Assembly (NCBI GenBank): GCA_002500765.1
Contig: DLSX01000026.1
Span: forward strand, 1-5,647
Direction: 5' to 3'
From: Neorhizobium sp. UBA7851
GTDB taxonomy: Bacteria; Pseudomonadota; Alphaproteobacteria; Rhizobiales; Rhizobiaceae
DNA: 5,647 nt
This document shows, piece by piece, positions 1 to 5,499 of the stretch. Each line of letters begins with the position of its first letter. Position 1 is the stretch's first letter. Under the pieces are notes generated by a model, which saw only the letters and a list, made by a program, of their open reading frames with translations, had not been told where the DNA came from and did not search any database. Both the position numbers and the translations under genes were made by a program.

Positions 1-813
1 GAGCGCCTCCTGCTCGAGCTTGATACGCTCGATGGCATTGCCGCGGAACACCGCGACGGCCTCCGCCATCTGGCCGACTTCGTCCTTGCGGCCGAGACCC
101 GGAACGTCCCTGCTCGTCTCGCCGCCGGCGAGCGACGCCATACGCTGGCGCAGCATGTCGATCGGCCCTGAAATGCCGCGCGAGGCGACGAACAGCGAGG
201 CGGCGATCGCAGCAGCAAACAGCAGACCGAGCGTCGTGATCAGGGTGATAAGGGTCGAGTTGATCTGCGCGGTGATCGCGGCGCTATTGTCCAGCACCGT
301 CTTGGTATTGGCGACGTTCCAGTCCTTGAAGTCGTCGCGGATCTTGGCGATGTCGGGATCGACCTGGGCAAGAACAGCCTGGGCATCCTGCATCTGGCCC
401 TTTTCGGTCAGGACGACTGCCTTGTCGGTCATCGCGGTGATTGCGAGTGCGCGGGTTTCGAAGGTGGACAGATCACCGGCCTGTTCCGGGATCAGCTGCT
501 TGGCAGCCGCAAGAAGGGTGCTCATGGCTTTCTTGCCGCTTTCGTAGTTCTTCTGTGCCACGGCGCGGAAGGCGGAATCCTGTGGGTAGACCGTCAGCTG
601 ATAGGCGCTGTAGGCAATCGAGTTCATCGAGGTCGAGGCGCGCGAGACCTGTGTTGCCGCAATGCTGTCCTCTGCGATGAAGGCTGTATATTGCCCGTCT
701 GCCTGCTTGAAGCTGTAGGCGGCGACACCGATGCCGGCCACGCCGATCAGACAGACCGGAACGATCAGGGACAGGATCTTGGTTCGTATTTTGGCGTTCG
801 AAAGAAAGCTCAT
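1..813 (-). CDS. Methyl-accepting chemotaxis protein, N-terminal part (cut by left edge)
   Basis: This is an inner-membrane chemoreceptor that would sense a periplasmic signal and pass it to the CheA/CheW kinase complex. The 271 visible residues start MSFLSNAKIRTKILSLIVPV. A short cytoplasmic N-terminus is followed by a first membrane segment (about residues 13-34), a mostly alpha-helical periplasmic region (about 35-186) resembling a four-helix-bundle sensor, and a second membrane segment (about 187-210). A HAMP linker follows (about 211-264), recognised by its conserved proline (GPIDML, P217) and the DEVGQMAEAV stretch. The methylation helices and signalling tip lie beyond position 1, so the protein is truncated only by the window. 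The start at 813 was chosen because it directly precedes a typical rhizobial receptor N-terminus; no good Shine-Dalgarno precedes it. A CtrA-like box lies about 160 bases upstream. HAMP also occurs in histidine kinases and cyclases, but the overall pattern favours a chemoreceptor. The ligand cannot be inferred. Confidence 0.88.
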   Translation of the reverse strand, partial: MSFLSNAKIRTKILSLIVPVCLIGVAGIGVAAYSFKQADGQYTAFIAEDSIAATQVSRASTSMNSIAYSAYQLTVYPQDSAFRAVAQKNYESGKKAMSTLLAAAKQLIPEQAGDLSTFETRALAITAMTDKAVVLTEKGQMQDAQAVLAQVDPDIAKIRDDFKDWNVANTKTVLDNSAAITAQINSTLITLITTLGLLFAAAIAASLFVASRGISGPIDMLRQRMASLAGGETSRDVPGLGRKDEVGQMAEAVAVFRGNAIERIKLEQEAL

Positions 814-971
814 AGCATATACCGTGAGAAAGGACCGCGCGGGTGCCGGTCTCTTGAAAAAATCGGACAGGATGGAGAGGGCACCAGTGAAAATGTATCG
901 ACGGCCGGCGGGGCGGGCTGAACTGCATGCAGGCCTGTCATGGGCTTGGCTTCACGCTATGGTGATCTTGC

Positions 972-986
972 TTAATCGCAATTTAA
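972..986. promoter_or_regulatory. CtrA-type binding motif, TTAA-N7-TTAA
   Basis: The sequence TTAATCGCAATTTAA matches the full CtrA half-site arrangement exactly: TTAA, seven bases, TTAA. CtrA is the cell-cycle response regulator of alphaproteobacteria, and in several lineages it controls motility and chemotaxis genes. The site lies 159 bases upstream of the chemoreceptor start and 233 bases upstream of the DUF3829 start, and the core motif is near-symmetric, so it could serve either gene. The distance to the chemoreceptor start would imply a long leader if the site overlaps a -35 box. The motif is seen directly; binding is inferred. Confidence 0.5.
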
Positions 987-1132
987 TCGAATGCGCCTGA
1001 AACGGAAAATTTGTTGCGATGCTGAAGATTTCCGTGGAAGTTAAGTTGCGACGCTACTGCAATGCAAACAATGATTGAGGCGGCAGGCTCAAGCGGACGT
1101 CGATAGCCGTTGTTATCCAGCCGAACTGCGCA

Positions 1133-1152
1133 AACTGCGATTTTTCGCAGTT
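1133..1152. promoter_or_regulatory. Perfect inverted repeat, possible operator
   Basis: AACTGCGA-TTTT-TCGCAGTT forms two perfect 8-base arms around a TTTT spacer. An additional AACTGCG half-site (1124-1130) sits directly before the left arm, so the half-site occurs three times in 29 bases. The right arm runs into TTGACC (1151-1156), which resembles a -35 hexamer, and the site ends 66 bases before the DUF3829 start. That position suits a repressor or activator site for this gene. It could instead form an RNA hairpin, but no U-tract follows on either strand, so it is a poor terminator. No known regulator is assigned. Confidence 0.4.
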
Positions 1153-1218
1153 GACCTTCGCGCTTCGAGCATCAAATTCAATCAGTTGATATTCTAGGTT
1201 TTTTCGGGGGTAATCAGA

Positions 1219-2196
1219 ATGCGCATTTTCACGTCGAGGGCGTTTGCCGTCGCCGCGGTTTCGCTTTTGCTGCAGGTTCCGACCATCGCCCCGGTTTTGT
1301 CCGGGACGCCTGCATTCGCCCAGTCCGCAGCGGCGGCTGCAGCATCGGCCCAACCGCAAACCGATCTGTCCGCCGATGCGATCGGTAAGATGAATGCCTA
1401 TGTCGAGTTCCTCAACCGCTCCATCCGAGCCTCTGAATCGCTCCAGCGTTATGGCAGCTGGGTCGATATGAAGAACGGGCCGACCGGCAGGGAAAAGGTC
1501 ATCTACGGGCTTTATTCGCTCTACGACGTGCGCGACGAGATCGCCGCCGTCGAGGAAGCGGCCAGGGCCGAGCCGAAAATGCCCGAACTCGATGCCGCCA
1601 TGCTCGCCTATGTCGAGGTCTACCGCAAACTCGCTCCGATTATCGAAAAGGCCAACAAATATTACGAGCGGCTCGACTACAAGTCCGACAAAATGGAAGG
1701 CGCAAAGGCTTTCCACAAGGATATCGCAGCTCTGGCGCCGACCTATCAGGAGCGTCGCGATACGGCCGACCTGACATTGCGCTCGGAGAAGGTGAAGCTC
1801 GACCTCGCCACGCTCAACGCGCTTGAACAGGCCGAGGGCAGGAAATCCCGCTGGCATGTCCGCAACATCATGATCCGCGCCGAAGCGATGATGGACCTGA
1901 TGCCGGACAACGAAAAGCCGGTGGTCGACATGGCCGTGTTCAAGACCGAACTCGATGCCTATGCGGGCGCTGTGCGTGAATTCGACGACTACGCCATCGA
2001 TCACCCGGACAGCTTCCACGTCTTCGAAAGCCGCCCGGCCTCGCTCCTCTCCAAGCTGCGTGAACTCGACGAGCAGCTCCGCAAGGTCAAGGGCGACGCC
2101 CGCAAGGCCGGCAGCAACGACATCGAATGGATCGTCTCGGAATACAACACGATGGTCACCACATCGCAGACGGCGACGACCTTCGCCAAGGATTGA
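1219..2196 (+). CDS. Secreted YiiG-like protein, DUF3829 family
   Basis: This is a 325-residue protein of unknown biochemical function. The N-terminus (residues 1-34) is a clear Sec signal peptide: MRIF then a basic residue, a hydrophobic core (about 8-28), and an AFA|Q cleavage site after residue 34. An Ala-rich stretch follows, then a predominantly helical, highly charged domain (about 50-315). The opening KMNAYVEFLNRSI and the central KYYERLDYKSDKMEGAKAFH resemble the DUF3829 family whose best-known member is Escherichia coli YiiG. YiiG is a lipoprotein, whereas this protein has no cysteine at all, so it should be a soluble periplasmic or exported protein. The start at 1219 is the only one that gives the complete signal peptide; a G-run (1206-1210) is a weak ribosome binding site. 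The gene stands alone on its strand and converges on the hydrolase gene. Family assignment is from recalled motifs. Confidence 0.8.
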   Translation: MRIFTSRAFAVAAVSLLLQVPTIAPVLSGTPAFAQSAAAAAASAQPQTDLSADAIGKMNAYVEFLNRSIRASESLQRYGSWVDMKNGPTGREKVIYGLYSLYDVRDEIAAVEEAARAEPKMPELDAAMLAYVEVYRKLAPIIEKANKYYERLDYKSDKMEGAKAFHKDIAALAPTYQERRDTADLTLRSEKVKLDLATLNALEQAEGRKSRWHVRNIMIRAEAMMDLMPDNEKPVVDMAVFKTELDAYAGAVREFDDYAIDHPDSFHVFESRPASLLSKLRELDEQLRKVKGDARKAGSNDIEWIVSEYNTMVTTSQTATTFAKD

Positions 2197-2225
2197 TTGC
2201 CCCATTGGGCGTCGAGGCCGGTAGG

Positions 2226-2270
2226 CCCCCCTCTGGCCTGCCGGCCATCTCCCCCTCAAAGGGGGGAGAT
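2226..2270 (+). repeat. Palindromic intergenic repeat, copy 1 (Rhizobiales type)
   Basis: This 45-base unit contains two consecutive hairpins. The first is TGGCC-TGCC-GGCCA (2234-2247). The second is a 9-bp perfect stem, ATCTCCCCC / GGGGGAGAT (2247-2255 and 2262-2270). An inverted copy lies at 2361-2404. Units of this form, with C-rich ends and an ATCTCCCCC...GGGGGAGAT palindrome, recur between genes in Rhizobiales genomes and resemble the RIME-type intergenic elements described there; this is recognition from memory, not a search. The unit starts 29 bases after the DUF3829 stop. A transcript would fold strongly here, which may protect the 3' end. Confidence 0.7.
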
Positions 2271-2279
2271 TAACTGGAC

Positions 2280-2318
2280 GCGCCGACTTTGCCACAAGCG
2301 AAGTATTCGGCGCTTTTA
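2280..2318 (+). terminator. Intrinsic terminator-like hairpin after the DUF3829 gene
   Basis: The outer stem GCGCCGA (2280-2286) pairs perfectly with TCGGCGC (2307-2313). Inside it CTTTGC (2287-2292) pairs with GCGAAG (2298-2303) with one G-U pair, leaving a CACAA loop and a three-base TAT bulge on the 3' side. The stem is followed by TTTTATT, so it reads as a terminator on the plus strand, where it would stop transcripts from the gene ending at 2196. It lies in the middle of the two inverted repeat copies and may be part of the same composite element. The bulge makes it weaker than the one at 4498-4529. Confidence 0.5.
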
Positions 2319-2360
2319 TTCAAAAGAGAAAGTGGCTGGGCAGAGGTCAAGCTACGCGTG

Positions 2361-2404
2361 ATCTCCCCCCTTGAGGGGGAGATGCCCGGCAGGGCAGAGG
2401 GGGG
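2361..2404 (-). repeat. Palindromic intergenic repeat, copy 2 (inverted)
   Basis: The reverse complement of this 44-base unit matches the copy at 2226-2270 with only a few differences. It again holds a 9-bp ATCTCCCCC / GGGGGAGAT stem (2361-2369 and 2375-2383) and a second hairpin TGCCC-GGCA-GGGCA (2383-2396). The small stem is TGCCC/GGGCA here and TGGCC/GGCCA in the other copy, so both arms changed together and pairing is kept. The unit ends 22 bases beyond the stop codon of the minus-strand hydrolase, so it lies at that gene's 3' end in the same orientation as copy 1 has to the DUF3829 gene. Confidence 0.7.
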
Positions 2405-2426
2405 TATGGCAGGCTCCGGTTCACCG

Positions 2427-3734
2427 CTATTCCACCCCAGGCTCGAACTCCGGCAGCAGCCTGCAAGCCTCGTCATAGGTCTTGCGCTTCTCCTCGCACA
2501 GCGCCGCCACGGATTGCTTGGTCGGTTTTTCACCCTTGTCGATCCAGGTCAGCATGGCGGAAAACAGCGCCGCATATTGTGGGGTCGAGAGTTTCGAATG
2601 CTCCGCCTCGTCTGAAAAATTCTGCTGCAGCAGATCTCCATTGCCGGCCTTTTCCACCGTCTGGCGATAGATCGCCTCGTGGTTCACAAACACGGTCGGA
2701 TCGTCCTTGGCATGCAGTGTTATCGTCGGGGCGACGATCTGGCCGGTGAGATCGGCATCATAGGCCATCGCCCGTCGTGCCTCGGGATCGGCCTTGAACC
2801 GTTCGACGCCCTTGTTCAACGCCGCATCGTCATCCGATCCCTTGTACTCGACCGCGGAATTGTCGAACGGATTTTTGCCGTCCAGCCGGCGCCAGACGAT
2901 GTCCTGAAACAGGTTCGTCGCCCAGGCCAGATGCGCCACGAGATTGCTTTCCGGCACCTTGATGACGGCGAGAATATTGGCCAGATTTTTCGCCTGCTCG
3001 GGCGAGCGCTTGTCCTTGGCAAGCGACAGACCGGTACATTCCTCGACGCGGCTTTCCAGCTCGGCGCGCTTCATCGAAGCGCCCTTCGGCAAGCCCTGCC
3101 AGACCGGATACTGCGCTTCGCCCGCACGCGGATGGTTCTTGCAGTAATATTGGTAGACGGCGCGCAGGTCTGCGCGGAAATCATAGCCACGGCTGCCGCC
3201 CGCCAGAAGTCCGCTTGTCAGCACCACGCCGTCGTAATTTTTGTGCCCGCGCCAGTCGAGCGCATAAAGCTCGGCGGTCTTGGCCGCCACATTGCCGCCC
3301 CAGGACTGGCCATGCAGCAGAACCGTCTTCGGCTCCCCGAGAAAGCGCTCGGCGATGCGCCGCACATTGTCGGTATCGGCCGCCGCCATGCGAACTCCAT
3401 AACCTTGCCGCCGATAATTCGACCCCGCCCAGGCGTAACCTTCCTGAACCGTGACGGCGAAACGTTCCAGATCCTCTACCGGATCGTCGGGCTCCGGTTT
3501 TGCCGTGCGTGGCCCGCCATGGGCATGCACGACCAGCACGCCGTTCCAGTCTTTCGGCTTTGCGATCCAGTAATAGGCGCCGCGCATGTCCTGGCCGGCA
3601 AAGCACTCGGTACCGGCCGGCAGGTTTTTCGGGCAATCCGTCGGCGCCGGTTCGCCACCCCGCCTCTGTGCTTCGGCCGGCAGGGTTGAAGTGGCGATCA
3701 TCGCCGCCGAGATAATCAAGGTTCTGAAAAGCAT
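2427..3734 (-). CDS. Secreted alpha/beta hydrolase (serine hydrolase)
   Basis: This 435-residue protein is a probable periplasmic or exported esterase- or peptidase-like hydrolase. It begins with a Sec signal peptide, MLFRTLIISAAMIATSTLPA, with likely cleavage after AEA (about residue 22). The fold is indicated by an HAHGGP oxyanion-type motif (70-75), a GYAWAGSNYRRQGYG segment (99-113) and the nucleophile elbow HGQSWGG with Ser144. A late HAKDDPTVF strand carries the likely acid (D344 or D345), and DEAEHS carries the likely catalytic His379. Six cysteines (34, 44, 198, 233, 413, 424) could form three disulfides, which fits an oxidising compartment. GGAGG stands a few bases before the ATG at 3734, a strong ribosome binding site that fixes the start. 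The gene converges on the DUF3829 gene, with the palindromic repeats between them. The substrate is unknown; feruloyl-esterase/tannase-like and prolyl-oligopeptidase-like activities are both conceivable. Confidence 0.85.
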   Translation of the reverse strand: MLFRTLIISAAMIATSTLPAEAQRRGGEPAPTDCPKNLPAGTECFAGQDMRGAYYWIAKPKDWNGVLVVHAHGGPRTAKPEPDDPVEDLERFAVTVQEGYAWAGSNYRRQGYGVRMAAADTDNVRRIAERFLGEPKTVLLHGQSWGGNVAAKTAELYALDWRGHKNYDGVVLTSGLLAGGSRGYDFRADLRAVYQYYCKNHPRAGEAQYPVWQGLPKGASMKRAELESRVEECTGLSLAKDKRSPEQAKNLANILAVIKVPESNLVAHLAWATNLFQDIVWRRLDGKNPFDNSAVEYKGSDDDAALNKGVERFKADPEARRAMAYDADLTGQIVAPTITLHAKDDPTVFVNHEAIYRQTVEKAGNGDLLQQNFSDEAEHSKLSTPQYAALFSAMLTWIDKGEKPTKQSVAALCEEKRKTYDEACRLLPEFEPGVE

Positions 3735-3874
3735 GGAAAACTCCTCCTTCTCCAGCCCGGACGAAACCTATGGCGGTGAGCGAGGGAGGCAATGATGATC
3801 GAGGCAGTCAGGCGCATTGATGGTCAACACCTGACGCTGTTTGGGTGCTTTCTTTCCCAAAAGCGAAACGAAAC

Positions 3875-3890
3875 GGGTGATTTTCCACCC
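3875..3890 (-). terminator. Weak terminator-like hairpin after the RES gene
   Basis: Read on the minus strand, GGGTG-GAAAAT-CACCC is a 5-bp stem with a 6-base loop beginning 10 bases after the RES stop codon. It is followed by GTTTCGTTTC, a T-rich but interrupted tract. A second loose hairpin, TTTGGG (3840-3845) with CCCAAA (3856-3861), follows downstream. Together they may reduce read-through into the hydrolase gene. The stem is short, so this is tentative. Confidence 0.35.
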
Positions 3891-3899
3891 ATCCCGCTG

Positions 3900-4487
3900 T
3901 CAGTCAGCCCGGCTGTGATCCCATGCCGGGCCGTCGGACGTGAGGAATAGTTCCACGGGATCGCCGCAGATCTCGACGCTCGGACCGCCGCTTTCGTTCC
4001 AGTAAAACAGATTGAGATGCCATGCTCCAGGCATCTTGCGGGATCGGTCAATGATCCCGTCTGCACCGATCGCGCGGGCAATATCGACATTGCGCCAGGA
4101 TGCTGGCTCGCGGCCTTCCGCAAGCGCCGTCTGCCATGGTTCATTGGAAAGGTCGCGTTCGATGCCGAATGCCCTGCAGGCCTCTTCGTCATGCTGGTCG
4201 AGCACGAAGGCCTCGCTGATCCTGAGCGGCACGACGACACGTGGCAACTGGTCCTTTCGCATATAGCCTGACACGGCCGCGACGGCGGATTCAAAGGCCG
4301 CGCTTGTATAGAGGACCAGCTCGCCGGGGCGATGGTATCGACCGGCGCTCTGCGGATCCGGCGGATCGAGAACCTTGTCCAGCCGTGTTGCCGGCACCGA
4401 ACGGAAGAAACGACCCTCGACCCGGCGCAGGAGCGGATGCGCTTTGACCGGATTTTGCCTTGTAATCATACGTTTGCCGCTCGCCAT
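3900..4487 (-). CDS. RES-domain protein (putative NAD+-degrading toxin fold)
   Basis: This 195-residue protein has the RES fold, the toxin component of Xre-RES toxin-antitoxin pairs. Characterised members degrade NAD+ (MbcT, an NAD+ phosphorylase) or ADP-ribosylate a target (ParT). The signature is visible in order: GRYHRPGE with Arg50, LYTSAAFESAVA with Glu66, and DRSRKMPGAWHLNLFYWN with Ser149 before the final strands. These correspond to the conserved Arg-Glu-Ser residues that name the family. The reading frame stays open upstream to 4778, but that part overlaps the reductase on the same strand and has no domain character. The ATG at 4487 is the first start outside the reductase; the ATG at 4469 (MITRQNPVKAHP) is a credible alternative. 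Neither has a well-placed ribosome binding site. The usual Xre/MbcA-like antitoxin gene directly upstream is absent: only 73 bases, mostly a terminator, separate it from the reductase. The domain call is strong; toxicity is not shown. Confidence 0.82.
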   Translation of the reverse strand: MASGKRMITRQNPVKAHPLLRRVEGRFFRSVPATRLDKVLDPPDPQSAGRYHRPGELVLYTSAAFESAVAAVSGYMRKDQLPRVVVPLRISEAFVLDQHDEEACRAFGIERDLSNEPWQTALAEGREPASWRNVDIARAIGADGIIDRSRKMPGAWHLNLFYWNESGGPSVEICGDPVELFLTSDGPAWDHSRAD

Positions 4488-4497
4488 GACCGATGTG

Positions 4498-4529
4498 AAA
4501 AAGCTCCGGAGATGTTCTCTCCGGAGCTT
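4498..4529 (-). terminator. Strong intrinsic terminator of the reductase gene
   Basis: AAGCTCCGGAGA (4501-4512) and TCTCCGGAGCTT (4518-4529) form a perfect 12-bp stem around a 5-base loop. On the minus strand the stem runs into TTTTT (4502-4498), the classic rho-independent layout. It begins 31 bases after the reductase stop codon. On the plus strand only CC follows the stem, so it is directional. Its 3' end lies 10 bases before the presumed RES start, so it also shapes the leader of that gene. Confidence 0.88.
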
Positions 4530-4560
4530 CCTGCATTCAATCAAAAACTGTGACCGGAAA

Positions 4561-5388
4561 CTACTTATCCCAATCCGGCGCGAGGTGCCCCGGATTGACG
4601 ATACGGCCGTCCGGGCGGGCGAGCTTGTGGACGGCAGCCATTTCTTCTTCCGACAGGGCGAAGTCGAAAATGTCGAAATTTTCCGGCAGGCGGCTTTCGG
4701 TGGCCGTCTTCGATAGGGCAATGACATCCTTCTGCTGCACGGCCCAGCGCAGCACCACCTGCGCGGCGGTTTTGCCATGCTTGGCGCCGATATCCTTCAG
4801 CACCGCATCCTTCGGCACAGCGCCATCGGCCATCAGGTAATAGGCGGTCACCGACATGCCGGTCTTGGCGGCTTCGTTCAGCACCTTCGACTGGTCGAGA
4901 TAGGGGTGATATTCGATCTGGTTGTTGACGATCGGTGCGTCGGATAGCTTGACCGCTTCCGCCATCAGCGCGGTCGAGAAGTTGGAAACGCCGATATTCT
5001 TCACCTTGCCGGCTGTGCGTAGCTCATTCAGCGCGCCGATCCGGTCTGCAAGCGGCATCTCGCTCTGCGGCCAGTGAAGCAGAAGAAGATCGACGTGATC
5101 GGTCTTCAGCTTGGTCAGGCTTTCATCAACGGAGGCGATGAAATCCGCGTGGCCTACGCGGTCGACCCAGACCTTGGTGGTGAGAAAAATATCCTGCCGG
5201 GCAATGCCCGAGGCTTTCAGAACATCGCCGACAGCCGCCTCGTTCTTGTAGATCTGGGCTGTGTCGACATGGCGAAAGCCGAGCTTGAGGGCTTCCGGCA
5301 GGATGCGGTGCACATCGGCATCCGGCATGCGGAACGTGCCGAAACCGAGGGCAGGGATATTTGCGCCGTTTGCGCTGACGTCGAACAT
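4561..5388 (-). CDS. Aldo/keto reductase, 2,5-diketo-D-gluconate reductase-like
   Basis: This 275-residue cytosolic NADPH-dependent oxidoreductase would reduce carbonyl compounds to alcohols. The full (beta/alpha)8 family pattern is present: GFGTFRM near the start, GFRHVDTAQIYKNEAAVG with catalytic Asp42 and Tyr47, TKVW with Lys72, LLLLHWP with His105, NIGVSNFS (131-138), NNQIEYHPYL (155-164), and a cofactor-binding loop SKTATESRLPEN (226-237). The C-terminal GRIVNPGHLAPDWDK closely resembles the end of E. coli DkgB, and the length fits that subgroup (about 267-275 residues). Methylglyoxal or other aldehydes are possible substrates, and the true one is unknown. The frame is open up to 5481, but the ATG at 5388 is preceded by AAAGGAG at good spacing and begins a canonical N-terminus, so it is preferred. 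The gene follows the transporter fragment and ends in a strong terminator. Confidence 0.93.
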   Translation of the reverse strand: MFDVSANGANIPALGFGTFRMPDADVHRILPEALKLGFRHVDTAQIYKNEAAVGDVLKASGIARQDIFLTTKVWVDRVGHADFIASVDESLTKLKTDHVDLLLLHWPQSEMPLADRIGALNELRTAGKVKNIGVSNFSTALMAEAVKLSDAPIVNNQIEYHPYLDQSKVLNEAAKTGMSVTAYYLMADGAVPKDAVLKDIGAKHGKTAAQVVLRWAVQQKDVIALSKTATESRLPENFDIFDFALSEEEMAAVHKLARPDGRIVNPGHLAPDWDK

Positions 5389-5499
5389 GAAAACTCCTTT
5401 GGAGAGAAAGACCCGGCATAAAACCGGGCCTGAAATGCGGCCCATCTTACATGGGCCATTTGACGGATGGTTCAACCGCAAGATCTTGGCGGCGTGATC
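5389..5499 (-). promoter_or_regulatory. Leader region with two hairpins upstream of the reductase
   Basis: Read on the minus strand, the 111-base gap holds GGCCCAT-GTAAG-ATGGGCC, a perfect 7-bp stem (5439-5457). This is followed by CCCGG-TTTTATG-CCGGG, a 5-bp stem (5412-5428) that ends in TCTTTCTC. The second has a partial T-rich tail and may act as a weak terminator for the transporter gene. The ribosome binding site GGAG itself can pair with CTCC four bases upstream (CTCC-AAA-GGAG). A separate promoter for the reductase is plausible, but no clear hexamer pair is visible. Confidence 0.35.

Larger units (their letters stand above)
814..1218. other. Divergent intergenic region (405 bases), probable control region
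   Basis: This stretch separates the minus-strand chemoreceptor from the plus-strand DUF3829 gene, so it should carry both promoters. I found no convincing small gene: the short open frames here lack coding character and ribosome binding sites. It holds a CtrA-type motif (972-986), a direct repeat (1013-1023 and 1045-1055), a perfect inverted repeat (1133-1152) and a 10-bp palindrome CTGCATGCAG (923-932). The part from about 960 to 1060 and from 1130 to 1210 is richer in A/T than the flanking genes, as promoter regions usually are. No sigma-70 promoter with both hexamers well matched could be picked out. Confidence 0.7.

Noticed and set aside
20..547. Plus-strand open frame of 175 codons over the chemoreceptor
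   Set aside because: It is the antisense of a clear chemoreceptor coding frame, has no recognisable domain and no ribosome binding site.
923..932. Palindrome CTGCATGCAG
   Set aside because: A 10-base palindrome of restriction-site type is expected by chance at this scale, and nothing around it suggests function.
1113..1121. DnaA-box-like TTATCCAGC
   Set aside because: It is a single imperfect 9-mer with no cluster of boxes or AT-rich unwinding region, so an origin is not supported.
1054..2295. Minus-strand open frame of 413 codons opposite the DUF3829 gene
   Set aside because: It is longer than the gene it opposes, but its translation is low-complexity and domain-free. The plus frame has a signal peptide and family motifs, so the long frame reflects high GC content.
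2679..3689. Plus-strand open frame of 336 codons opposite the hydrolase
   Set aside because: Antisense shadow: the minus frame carries the signal peptide, nucleophile elbow and strong ribosome binding site.
3798..3827. Possible sigma-70 promoter for the hydrolase (TTGACC on the minus strand, then CTCGAT 18 bases later)
   Set aside because: The -35 match is good but the -10 match is poor, so it is not strong enough to annotate.
3824..4294. Minus-strand open frame of 156 codons overlapping the RES gene
   Set aside because: It is out of frame with the RES motifs and its composition is Arg/Ser/Pro-rich, as expected of a shadow frame. It is not an antitoxin candidate.
4488..4778. N-terminal extension of the RES reading frame into the reductase
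   Set aside because: The extension overlaps the conserved C-terminus of the reductase on the same strand in another frame, crosses a terminator, and shows no domain features.
5389..5481. Longer start for the reductase at 5481
   Set aside because: The added 31 residues cover the hairpin leader and are not family-like; the ATG at 5388 has a well-spaced AAAGGAG.
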